Position numbers and translations under genes: made by a program. From Usnea hakonensis (lineage: Eukaryota; Ascomycota; Lecanoromycetes; Lecanorales; Parmeliaceae), in NCBI GenBank assembly GCA_013423325.1, contig BLJB01000122.1:1-64000 (forward strand): a stretch of 64,000 bases of DNA, read 5' to 3'. Positions 55,421 to 64,000 of this stretch are shown piece by piece; position 1 is the first letter of the stretch, and each line of letters opens with the position of its first letter. The notes under the pieces are model-generated. The model saw only the letters and a program-made list of their open reading frames with translations, was not told the DNA's origin and ran no database searches.

Positions 55421-57094
55421 AATCAATAATAATAATAATAATGGAAATCTCTCTACTGCTACTGATGGCCAAGATGCAAAATCCAAAAAAACCCGGGCTG
55501 CTAGAGGTACTTCAGATCATTACAAAAGAAAGCAACAGAAGATCGAACAACAGGCTGCAAGAGATTCTGATGAGCTCCAAGTCTCCCGCCAACTCAAAAT
55601 CACCGATTCCCTCCCGCCAACCAATCTCGGTCTTCCCGCCATCCACCCCTCACACCAAAAAGGAAATAGTGAAACTATTCCCACCACCACCACCACCACC
55701 ACCACCACCACCACCACCACAAAACTTCACTCTCACCAAAATATCCTGCCCACACAACGACCAGCTAGTGGCCAAAATTACGACCCAATCAGATCCTCTA
55801 CAGTACCCCCTCGTCCAAGCCCTCCATTGGTCACCACACCTACCCCTCAGAGGCCTTACAACTTTCCAAGCGCAGGTGCATCGCCCTCAATACACAGTAT
55901 GATCGAGCAAACACATACACCGCCTTTATACTCATACCCTCAAGCACCGAAACGCGAAAATGACGCTAAAGCACCATCTCCGCCCGAGCCAAAACGACCA
56001 CGCTTATCTCCACCTTTGCCTGTCACCACCCAGCAGCCTGCCAAACCTTCCCCAAGAGACCCTGGTCAAGCAACATCCAAAACGTCAAATTCCAACACAA
56101 TCATCATAATGGATGTTGACTTGGATAAACCTAGCGCGCCTGTAAACAAGACCACCAATAACGTTAAGAAGCCAAGCCCGAATGCAAGTACTGCCGTATC
56201 ATCTTCATCGCATTCACCCAAGCCGGCCCGTCCCAAAGAAGCCCAAGTCGCTATCTCGTCGGGTAGTGGCCTTTTATCTGGCTCAATTTTTGGCGGTGGC
56301 ATCGACAGTACCGCACCAGAAAAGACTGCGCCGACAGTCGTTCTCAATGTGCCTCTGACTGGAGACAATCAATATGTCAACTTTACTCGCTTGGCCGAAG
56401 AGCAGTACGGCTTCAACGCTTTGCATCCCCGTTTGGCCGCGCAACGCGAACGCCTTGCTCGAGTTGCTGCCGCAGGCGCCGCTCTTGAGAATGCCAACAA
56501 GAGCGGTGGTAATTCCGGTTCCGGTGACGAAATGTCCGTTGATCTTTCTGATGGGGAAGCTGACAATAGTAATGTCGAAATGGGAGGATTGAATGATGGC
56601 GAGCGGATCCAAAAATCTGGGGAGGAGACTGGTGAGGCTGGTGCTGTAAAGAAGCCAAAGAAGAGGACGATGAAAGAAGATATGTATGACAAGGAAGATG
56701 ACTTTATCGACGACACAGAGATGATCTGGGAGGAGCAAGCTGCTGCCAGTAAGGACGGATTCTTCGTGTACAGTGGTCCTTTAGTTCCTCCTGGGCAAGA
56801 ACCTCAGGTCGAGAGGTACGTGCCAGCGTTTCCCTATCCATGAGCCACGTACTGACTGTCCACAGAGCCGATGGTCCGCCAAAACGTGGCCGCGCCGCTC
56901 CGAGAGGGCGAGGAGGCGCTACGAGGGGTGCTGCGAGAGGAGCGGCAACTCCTAAAGATGGAGCCAAACCGCCGGCGAGAAAGCCGCGTGTGACCAAAGC
57001 GGCCAAAGAGCAAATGGAAAGAGAGAAGGCCCAGAGAGAGAACAGCCTGGCCGTCCTCGCATCAAAGCCTGCGCTTACACCTGCTCCGGCTTGA
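55095..57094 (+). CDS. HPC2: HIR histone chaperone complex subunit Hpc2
   Basis: Subunit of the HIR complex, which places H3-H4 independently of replication and represses histone genes. Two exons: 55095-56815 and 56866-57094; 50 nt intron; 649 aa. The Hpc2-related (HUN) domain near the C-terminus is clear: MKEDMYDKEDDFIDDTEMIW, then KDGFFVYSGPLVPPGQEP. Before it lies VVLNVPLTGDNQYVNFTRLA and EEQYGFNALHPRLAAQRERL. After the splice the protein is basic and Gly/Arg-rich (KRGRAAPRGRGGATRGAARG). The N-terminal half is disordered and holds microsatellite-encoded Asn and Thr runs (55363-55442 and 55680-55721). Confidence 0.92.
55363..55442 (+). repeat. AAC/AAT microsatellite coding poly-Asn in HPC2
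   Basis: AAC, GAC, ATC and AAT codons give a long Asn-rich tract; repeat length is likely variable. Confidence 0.8.
55680..55721 (+). repeat. ACC microsatellite coding poly-Thr in HPC2
   Basis: About 13 consecutive ACC/ACT codons. Confidence 0.8.
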
Positions 57095-57930
57095 GCGGGT
57101 TCGCACCGTGCCAGACTCTCCTTAGCCTCAATGTCTACAATCCGCCTCGAGATCGAGCTTCGACATAGTGTATCAATAGAGAAAGCCGACTTCTAGCTAC
57201 ATGGCTTCTCGGCTTGGGAGTCGGCGTTGTCGCTAGTGGCCAATCCTCAGCAGTTGTTGGTTCATTCATCCACTTGCGTCCGGACAGCGAACCCTTGTAT
57301 AAGTAACGGTGAAGAGGTAATCGTTGTCTTGACAGGAACAGCTGGATGCCCCAGGAGAGAGGCATTTGTCAAGTTTGGGAGAATAATGTACGAGACGAAC
57401 GTGAGACGGGAATTCGCTACGACCGGCCATTTGGTCGACGACAAGCTTGTTGGGCTACGATGTGTTACATCTCTTCTCTCGCTGCTTTTAGACTGGCGTT
57501 CTTTTCTCATCATGGAGCACGGCATGCATGATACGGATGGTGGAAAGTTGCCATGATACGGATGGTGGAAAGTTGCATCAGTAGCTGAAGAGTCGGAAGA
57601 ATAAAAGATTTTCGCATGCAGCACCTAATCGCTCACGCGGCACCTGGGGCCGTATGTACGTTTCTCAATGCCTGGCTTTCATATGTGCCATTCCCGTTTT
57701 TGTTTCACCTCATTCCATCGGGGGTTTGTTCTCCAAACCCATGGCCCTGATCCATGCAAACCCACAAAGTCCCACCTCACCAAATGTTCTTTTCTATGTT
57801 TGACGTGACACGTGACATGTCACTGCATGAATCCAACCTCCATCTCCCCAGCACCATCCACCAAACCCATCGATTCGCTAATAGAAAAACTTCCCACTTT
57901 CCCACTCGGTCCTAATTTACCCATCCGCCC
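57095..57930. other. Intergenic with a 25-bp tandem duplication
   Basis: HPC2 3' region. A perfect 25-bp duplication of ATGATACGGATGGTGGAAAG plus TTGCC/A lies at 57529-57578. A plus-strand frame (57227-57556) crosses it but has no recognisable domain. Confidence 0.5.
57529..57578. repeat. 25-bp tandem duplication
   Basis: Two adjacent copies, ATGATACGGATGGTGGAAAG followed by TTGCC or TTGCA. Confidence 0.85.
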
Positions 57931-58440
57931 TCACTCCACGGACCGAAACCCCAACAACTGCCGGCCCACCAACTTCAACCCCCGCCACCCCAACACCGCA
58001 ACGAAGAGCTTCCCCAACGCATCCGTCGCCGGCCCCAATCTCCTCCCAGAGGCCTTGCTCGTCTCCGCGGAGGACGACGTGCTCCCGCTGCCACTCCCGC
58101 TTCCACTGCCCACGTTTTCGCTCGGTTGGGTCCCCGCGCTGGCGGGCGGACAGCCGGGTGAGGGCGTGTAGCCGGGGGGAGGGGCGTAGGGGAGGAATTC
58201 GGTAGGTGGGGTGGGGCATGTGTCTGCTGCGAGCGGGGCGGGGGGGATGAGTGATGGCGGGAGGTGGGGCGGTGTGGGGGGTGGGAGATTTGTTGTTGTT
58301 GATGTTGGTGTTGTTGTAGTTGTTGTTTGGTATGTGCTGATTGTCGTCGGTGTGGAGGTTATGAGAGGGGGCAGGGTGAGTAGGAGACTTATGATGAGGA
58401 GGGGAAAGAGGAAGAATGTGTTGGAATGGGTGCAGACCAT
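57931..58440 (-). CDS. Possible small secreted Thr/Pro-rich protein
   Basis: Single-exon candidate, 169 aa from the ATG at 58440. The N-terminus looks like a signal peptide (FFLFPLLIISLLLTLPPLIT), followed by a Thr/Pro-rich stretch, then CPTPPTEFLPYAPPPGYTPS with two cysteines. A Gly/Ser repeat (SGSGSGSGS) precedes a C-terminal part with LGPATDALGKLFVAVLGW. Base composition is extreme (C-rich on this strand), so a chance frame is possible; an overlapping frame on the same strand is nearly as long. No family recognised. Confidence 0.35.
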   Translation of the reverse strand: MVCTHSNTFFLFPLLIISLLLTLPPLITSTPTTISTYQTTTTTTPTSTTTNLPPPTPPHLPPSLIPPAPLAADTCPTPPTEFLPYAPPPGYTPSPGCPPASAGTQPSENVGSGSGSGSGSTSSSAETSKASGRRLGPATDALGKLFVAVLGWRGLKLVGRQLLGFRSVE

Positions 58441-58715
58441 TGTGATGCTGGTGATGGGAATGGGAATAGGACTGGTCTTCTTGATGTGAGGATGGTACTT
58501 TTGGGAGGAAATATGAAATGTGGAGGTGTGGAGGTGTGAAGTTCTCAAAAGGAAATAAATGCATGTATCACAAAGTGTTAAGTCGAGGCGGTGTGGACTT
58601 GTGCAAAGTGGGGCCAATTCAATTAGAAATAAATAATGTACAACATTATTTTATAGAAAGAATTCAAAATTCAAAAATTAAAATTCAAAAAAATTGAAAA
58701 GCAATCCCATCAGGG

Positions 58716-58741
58716 ATGATGATGATGATGATGATGATGAT
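58716..58741. repeat. GAT trinucleotide microsatellite
   Basis: About eight GAT copies. Confidence 0.85.
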
Positions 58742-58819
58742 ATGCAATTGAGTAAAATCTAACACGTGGGAGACATGGGGATTGCATTGCCAGACTCTTG
58801 CTGCATGCATGTTCCTGCA

Positions 58820-58848
58820 TATTCATATTCATATTCATATTCATATTC
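58820..58848. repeat. ATTCAT hexanucleotide microsatellite
   Basis: About five copies of ATTCAT. Confidence 0.85.
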
Positions 58849-59097
58849 CTGTTCTTTTCAAAGCTATTGATGCAGCTTTCTTGAATAGGAACCCCAATGC
58901 CAAGCCTTCTGGGCGCTGGTGCCCAACCGCAAAGGAAAGGACCGAACCATGCGGCGACGGTGGGAAAGTGAGGCGCACAGCTCGATGCAATGGACAACGC
59001 ATCAACTGGCTATGTTAGCATAATGCGGATGAAGCAACCAACAAGTAATGCGATAAGAAACGGGTCAGCAAGCCATATATCCTCTGACGAGATACAC

Positions 59098-60948
59098 TCA
59101 TGTAAATCTTTCATATACCCGCCACCATAATGCCATGTTAGCAGCAACGATGAGGTCTAGCATTTGCAAACCTTCGTTCTCGATTATCAATTTACCCAAC
59201 TTTGCTTGCTTTCCTCCAAAACCCCCACCTGCATGTTCTTGCCCAAGCGACAAGTCCAGACGCTCTTCAAGTTCAACCTTGGGCCCAAAATACCCGGCTC
59301 CATTCACCTTTTTGGGCTCGGTGGAAGACGATGAGCTTAATCGATGTCGATGCATGAATAAAGAGGACCGCTTGACGTCTCTAGGGGTTCCAGGGCCAAT
59401 GCTTTTGCTAGCCGGAGTCCCGAATGTCTTTGAGCTTGGCAAATTGAAGCGTAATTCGCTGACGTGCGCCGTATGCATCCCTGGCCCGAATCTTGGATTC
59501 GAAGAGGCGTACGAATGCTTGCATTTGAAAGATCGGCCTGCCACGCCTGTCGTGAACTCACAGAGACCATCCCAAGGGCTTCTCAAAAGATAACCCTTTT
59601 TAGGGCCAGATTTGAGCTCGGGCAAGCCATTTGAAAACCGGTGGTTCGGATTTATAGAATCTGAGCTGTGTCTCGGAAGATCGAAGCTTGATCGACTTTC
59701 CTTTAAAGTAGACTTGTAGTCAAAGGATTCGGGCCTGTGCCTTGAACTACGACTCATCGCATGTTCAGAGACCTGTAGATGACGCTGAAAGCAAAGGGAC
59801 TCCGCTGCAGCCATGATAGGGGCGTGGCCACCGAGGGTACCATTTGCTATAATACGCTCTTGGTTAGCGAAGGAGTTGTTCGACTCAATGAACCTTAAGT
59901 ATCCTCGCGTCAAAATGCTGATTGATATTCCGTCGCTAGATTCGCCAGATTCACTGACTGCAGGCTTTGCACCCTTGCTCACTATTTTTCCAACTGTCCA
60001 TTGCTCGTTGTTATAACGTCTAATCAATGACAGCGAAGTTTCTTGTAGATCTTCGGTATTTGACCCGTCCCTGGTTTCCCTGTTCAAGTCCTGCGAAGCA
60101 GAAGATGCAATCCCTTTGCGGTGCAGAAATCTGGAGTGACCACCGTTGGCACCAAATGCACCTTTCATGTTGGTTACAAGGGGCCGCGGAGAAGTCATTG
60201 GAACTCTGTCTTTGTCTTCAGAAAATGGTCTAGGCGGCAACTTTGGAGGTGTTCTACCCGGATGCTCTGACCTCCTGAGATCAAAATTTTGCTTCTCGGG
60301 AACATCTTGGAGGGGTACATTGTCAGCGGCAAGAGAGCTTTGATTCATGGGACGGGGCCCAAGAAGCTTTCGATCAGGTAGCGGTGGCCTTCCATCCAAG
60401 GGTCGATGTTCGGTCGTGTTGTCCTGGCTAAGCGGTTTCCGTTTAGGTTGCGAGCTGCCCTCTCCGCCATTCGAGTGCATATGGAAATAAGGATCGACTT
60501 CTCGTGGGGGTTCTTGATAATCGTCAAAGCCGAGGTTCTGCGGCAGTGGTTTTCTCCGGACTCCGTTTGTACTGGTTGGTGTTCTAGGCTCCCCACGAAC
60601 ATTTTCCTGATCTGAGAGATGGTCGGAATCATCCAAAGAGCGGATAAGCTCATAGTCCTCTGGCCTGTCTACGTGCATATAGTAGAGCGAGCTTTGTACA
60701 TCCTGCGCAGTAACAACCCTCTGTTGAGGCTTTAGTAAGGTGAGGAAAACATCTGGCTCGTCCATTAGCTCCTCATACTTCTTGAAGGGTAGCTAGAAGC
60801 AGATACCATGTGACCCAGGCACTCGTGCGATGTAGAGCACGAGCGGCTGTTGCAAGTCGCCTGCCCAGCTGTGCAAAGGCTGGTCCGGTGGGTTATCTGC
60901 CAGGACTATGACTGATGCCAGTGATCCCGCTTGAATTGGGTCGGCCAT
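59098..60948 (-). CDS. Conserved-looking fungal protein, function unknown
   Basis: Two exons: 60948-60807 and 60752-59098; 54 nt intron; 598 aa. The splice join gives IARVPGSHDVFLTLLKP without a frame break. The N-terminus (MADPIQAGSLASVIVLADNP, then HSWAGDLQQPLVLYIARVPG) and TAQDVQSSLYYMHVDRPEDY look folded. The middle is disordered with Pro-rich SH3-ligand-like pieces (RRKPLPQNL, RPPLPDRKLLGPRP, PPKLPPRPFS). The C-terminal third looks like a compact domain: SPWDGLCEFTTGVAGRSFKC, VSELRFNLPSS, LSLGQEHAGGGFGGKQAKLG, then KLIIENEGLQMLDLIVAANM. I believe this tail is conserved in filamentous ascomycetes, but cannot name it. It may be a membrane- or cytoskeleton-linked adaptor; that is a guess. 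Confidence 0.75.
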
Positions 60949-61687
60949 TGAAGACTGACAGGCTAAATCGGTAATGAAATCGCATTAGAGACTTGGATCA
61001 GACATAAGCAGGCGGTGAGAAGTTCTAGATGTCATGAAGCTGGGAGTGGTCTGGATTGCACGAAGTAGATGCCTGGACAAGACTCGGGAGTATAGCTGCG
61101 CCATCTACCAATCCGGAGCCGTTCTTGCTGACGCTCAACGCGGCAAGATGGCAGTCGAGCAAGCTTCTGATACATGGTTGAGGGAATTCATATGAAGTAC
61201 ATGTGGAGCACCTAAGGTAAATACTATAATTTCTGTACTCTAGGGAGACAAGAATAAAGTAGAGTAGGTATGATAATAAACGAGGGAAAGTAGAGTATTT
61301 TGATTATCCGAAGGAATCTTGGCGTTGTACGGGTAGGACATTTGGTCGACCTCGTCACCACACCCGAGGACCGCCACCAATTGTATTTTGTCTGATGAGT
61401 AATGTGGGATCGTAAACCATGCAGGTATCGTGCGGACGCTATTTATGAGTCTGACAGCGAAGGAAATCGCTCAGCCAGCTCTGGCTTCTCTAAGAAGCGC
61501 TGCGAGAATGATTCTATTATTTATATAGCATGCTACGCCTTCTTTATTGTCTCCCGGACAAGGATTCGAGAACATAATGACGCAAAAAATCAACCAGCTT
61601 CGATACGTAAGCACCTGATCATCTGTCAAGTCTGTGTGAGCTCGAGCAGACTGGCAATCTCAAACACACCCCTTTGTAGTGGCCGCT
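60949..61687. promoter_or_regulatory. Divergent intergenic between two unknown genes
   Basis: Contains short GGTA/AAGTAGAGTA words at 61208-61295. A plus-strand frame (61402-61695) runs into the next gene's start but is not clearly coding. Confidence 0.4.
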
Positions 61688-62440
61688 ATGAATGACTACC
61701 CTCTCAACAAAGACTCTCTCGAAGCGAGCCCCAACCCGCCTCAGGCTTCCTCTGCCGATACAAGGAGCTTCCAATCCTTCCATCTGATGCAGATATCTTC
61801 GAAGGCTCAGATCCTCACCTTCGACCAATCGCACCCAACCCATCCAATTTACAATATCGAAGCAGCAGCCAGCTTTTCTTTCATGAATCACAATTCTTTC
61901 CTGCATCACAAGCCTGATCTCGCCATCGTGCGCCAGTGTAACAACATCTCTCAGAAAGTCGCAGACGGAAACTTCGAGAAAAACGGCACTACTTCCAGGA
62001 TCAAGTATCACGAAACAAAGAAAGTAGAAGAGCTTCGACTTGAGGACTACCAAACGCAACGGACTGTCGGGACCATTGATGGGATTTTATGGGGTACTTG
62101 GCAGCCCTCGCAAGTGGATAGATTGCTGGTAGAACTCGTGGCTCCATCGAACGAGCTCATCGCTCGATTTCTCTATTCAAACGGTCACAAATTCACCGAC
62201 AAGCTTATCAAGTTCAACACCGTCCTAGGCGAACTCCAGGTCGATCAGCAGTATGTCTGTGACCTAACCGTACTGGATCAGGTAGTGTGTACGACGGTTA
62301 CACTGGTAGAGAGAGAGAAGCGAAGGCTGCACAAGTTGATGGCAGAGGAAGAAACGGCACCAGCGGCAAGCTTGAAGGCGAGGATATCTCACTCAGATGA
62401 CGGACCTGCTCTTTCTTGCGATGACGGTATCATCCGTTAG
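61688..62440 (+). CDS. Unknown intronless protein, possibly LURP/tubby-like fold
   Basis: Single exon, 250 aa from the ATG at 61688; the frame opens 9 bases earlier with GTG. Two-part layout: a loose N-terminal 30 residues, then alternating strand-like segments (AQILTFDQSHPTHPIYNIEA, SRIKYHETKKVEELRLED, GTIDGILWGTWQPSQVDRLL, ELIARFLYSNGHKF, KLIKFNTVLGELQV). One hydrophobic C-terminal segment follows (YVCDLTVLDQVVCTTVTLVE), then a charged EREKRRLHKLMAEEE helix. This order recalls the tubby/LURP-one/scramblase-like fold seen in fungal DUF6593-type proteins. The fold assignment is inference; codon use and length support a real gene. Confidence 0.6.
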   Translation: MNDYPLNKDSLEASPNPPQASSADTRSFQSFHLMQISSKAQILTFDQSHPTHPIYNIEAAASFSFMNHNSFLHHKPDLAIVRQCNNISQKVADGNFEKNGTTSRIKYHETKKVEELRLEDYQTQRTVGTIDGILWGTWQPSQVDRLLVELVAPSNELIARFLYSNGHKFTDKLIKFNTVLGELQVDQQYVCDLTVLDQVVCTTVTLVEREKRRLHKLMAEEETAPAASLKARISHSDDGPALSCDDGIIR

Positions 62441-62708
62441 ACGTGATCGAAACGCTCTATCAACATCTAACGGCTGTAGGGGAGTACATTAAGGAGAGAT
62501 CACTGAAAGCATGGCTGGCATAGGAAACATAGACATTACTGTTAACCAGATGTACCAAAACAATGGCTGAGATCCCGAAACATTGTCAGTCAAGTATGTA
62601 TAAACCGTGATACATCCCTTTCAGCCCTATGAACAAGGGAAGAAATGTTCTCCTTGTAATACCATTCCCCTCCTAAAAGTCCACAGTCGTAGGAAAATCG
62701 AGTCGGCC

Positions 62709-63154
62709 ATGGTAAGTCACGGAAACGGAGCAAGAAAATAATACAAATGACAGCTCATTAAAACTGAACAGGAAAAATCTCAAAAAGCAAAGTCAGAGCC
62801 CAAGAACTCCAGCCCGGCAAAGTCGTCACCAGAACCTGCAGAGTCACATCAGCCGCAAAGTCCACCAGAAGACCCCGTGAGCGAAGTAAATTCTTTCCAA
62901 AGGACCTCCCCGATTAAATAATACGAATATTTCTTCTGACCGCATTGCTGCAGTCCTCACCGCCGCCCAAAGAGGATTTCGAAGCCTACTACCTCAAACA
63001 GATCACGGCCGAATTCGCCGACGACATCGATGAACTGCGCAACGCTCCGGATTTTAGCGCGCAATCTGTGCCGATTTTGATCCAGGCGCTGAAGCAGGGC
63101 GCGAAGGGATACAATGACGAGGAGAAGGCGAAAGTGATGGGAGGAGGGAGGTAA
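62709..63154 (+). CDS. RSA3: Ribosome assembly protein 3
   Basis: Factor for late nucleolar 60S subunit assembly. Three exons: 62709-62711, 62772-62876, 62954-63154; introns 60 and 77 nt; 102 aa. The conserved Rsa3 domain is in exon 3: EDFEAYYLKQITAEFADDID, ELRNAPDFSAQSVPILIQAL, KQGAKGYNDEEKAKVM. Exon 2 is a Lys/Ser/Pro-rich linker. In this model the first coding exon is only the ATG, with the donor GTAAGT directly after it. An alternative upstream start in another frame could not be made to fit. Confidence 0.8.
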
Positions 63155-64000
63155 GCGGAATCGGTTGAATCTGTTGGCCCGGAAGGTGCTATGGCCCATG
63201 TGGCTACCTAGTGGCTGTTTGGTCCTCCGCACTACTCCGAATAGTAGCACATATAATTCTTTCATACGGAGTAGATTCAACGAATAAAGTCATAATTCGA
63301 TTGGCACATTGAGAGCAGTACGTGCCGAACCGATTTTTGTGCTACTACAATGGGGCTGAACTGGGATTCGAACCTAAGACCTCTCACATTAAGCGAGATC
63401 GATTCCTCCACAAATCGGCCACCTTTGAGCCCAAGAAGCAATTTACATTTGTTCAAAGACAAGAGGGTGTTCATAAGGAAAAAGAGAAAAGAAAAAGTCG
63501 AAAACAAAAAAAATAACGTTGAACTTATTTTGCAAAGTTGTTTCCAAAGATTGAGTAATGGATGCATTTGGTCTAGCACAGTTACAACTGGTAAAAGGCA
63601 AGTGGTAAATCTTTTACTAGACCAAGTCCGTTGTTAAATTTGCTAATTTAAACTATAAATTGTACTTCTGTACTAGGTTTTTGTATTATCATTTGTAGAT
63701 TAAACGGTACGCCTCCAGCTACATACGATTCACTAGGAAGCTTAGCCGAGTAAGGTATTCATGTATTACGCTAAAAGGTGTATTGCGGCGCTAAGATATA
63801 TGAGTTGGGAAATCGACACTCTAGAGTGTGCACCATTGCAAACATGAATATCGATATCAAGATTGCCGACAAGGTCATAGTAACACCGCAAGGATGCCAG
63901 CATTACGCAAACTTAAGCGAGGTGCCTTGGGATATTCACAAGTTATGCTGAGCTTTCTTCTCCTTTTTAAGCCCACTAATGCCTTGGATAGATATTACCA
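63155..64000. other. Terminal intergenic with tRNA-like element
   Basis: RSA3 3' region, a tRNA-derived sequence at 63351-63433, then A/T-rich sequence to the window end. Open frames over the tRNA-like part are not genes. Confidence 0.5.
63351..63433 (-). repeat. tRNA-derived sequence with pol III A and B boxes (pseudo-tRNA or SINE head)
   Basis: On the minus strand an A box TGGCCGATTTG (63421-63411) fits TRGYNNANNNG, and a B box GGTTCGAATCC (63374-63364) fits GGTTCGANNCC, 36 nt apart. Between them lies a hairpin TCTCG-CTTAATG-TGAGA whose 7-nt loop would show anticodon UAA (Leu). A D-arm-like stem CGATT/AATCG is present, and GGGCT/AGCCC can pair as an acceptor remnant. The class II variable arm expected for tRNA-Leu is missing and the T-stem has a mismatch, so it is not a normal tRNA gene. 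Confidence 0.5.

Larger units (their letters stand above)
58441..59097. other. Intergenic with three simple repeats
   Basis: AATTCAAAA-type A-rich repeats (58660-58700), a GAT run (58716-58741) and an ATTCAT hexamer run (58820-58848). No gene seen. Confidence 0.55.

Noticed and set aside
55211..55486. Minus-strand leucine-rich frame opposite HPC2
   Set aside because: It is the shadow of the poly-Asn microsatellite.
57917..58564. Longer overlapping minus-strand frame rich in His/Pro/Ser
   Set aside because: Same C-rich stretch read in another frame; lacks the signal-peptide start of the alternative and looks like a composition artefact.
63322..63637. Two plus-strand frames across the tRNA-like element
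   Set aside because: They translate the reverse complement of a tRNA-derived sequence; such frames are a common source of false hypothetical proteins.
1..64000. CRISPR arrays, operons, rRNA genes, secondary-metabolite or resistance clusters
   Set aside because: None seen; the window is eukaryotic nuclear DNA with mostly housekeeping genes.

Overview
The window is nuclear DNA of a filamentous ascomycete (Pezizomycotina; the class cannot be fixed from sequence alone). The evidence is gene content (Rbd2-type rhomboid, nuo-40-type complex I subunit, Fks1, GH72/X8 and GH17 wall enzymes, Sld2, Mis14, Fig1 family) together with dense, intron-bearing genes. Most introns are 45-65 nt GT-AG introns with CTGAC/CTAAC-like branch sites. 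I rebuilt 26 protein-coding genes exon by exon; the stated exon lengths keep the reading frame throughout. Two of them (EFM5 and a DUF1115-like gene) are so finely split that no long open frame reveals them.

Layout. 1-171: tail of a PiggyBac-type transposase. 0.5-8 kb: cytosolic threonyl-tRNA synthetase (-), GAR1 (+), SEC14 (+), kinetochore NSL1/Mis14 (-), small DUF1115-like gene (-). 8-18 kb: YTP1-like membrane protein (-), EFM5 methyltransferase (-), RBD2 rhomboid (+), GPI transamidase GAA1 (+). 17.6-31.6 kb: RPN9 (-), complex I 40 kDa subunit (+), Fig1-family membrane protein (+), HAD 'Swiss Army Knife' RNA-repair-like protein (-), RING E3 (+), SLD2 (-), MOG1 (+), SprT-like/GCNA-type protease (-). 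32-48 kb: a cell-wall and membrane neighbourhood with a GH72 glucanosyltransferase (-) head-to-head with the beta-1,3-glucan synthase FKS1 (+), then LCB1 (+) and a secreted GH17 glucanase (+). 48-64 kb: RPAP1 (-), a cysteine-rich single-pass surface protein (+), HPC2 (+), a weak small secreted candidate (-), two conserved or unknown proteins (- and +), RSA3 (+), and a tRNA-derived repeat.

Most genes are housekeeping. One local theme stands out: FKS1 makes beta-1,3-glucan, GH72 remodels it, GH17 trims it, LCB1 supplies sphingolipid and GAA1 attaches GPI anchors. I found no CRISPR, operon or secondary-metabolite cluster.

The least explained signals are: (i) clusters of GGTA/CTTAC/GTAC short motifs in many intergenic regions but not in exons; (ii) two introns of the GH17 gene that resemble each other at both ends, as introner-like elements do; (iii) two GC-AG introns; (iv) micro-exons of 14 and 11 nt; (v) a tRNA-like element with intact A and B boxes; (vi) a graded minisatellite at 50.2 kb; (vii) a possible unannotated two-exon gene at 10.7-11.25 kb. 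A poly-C tract with two Ns at 54.2 kb is probably an assembly seam.
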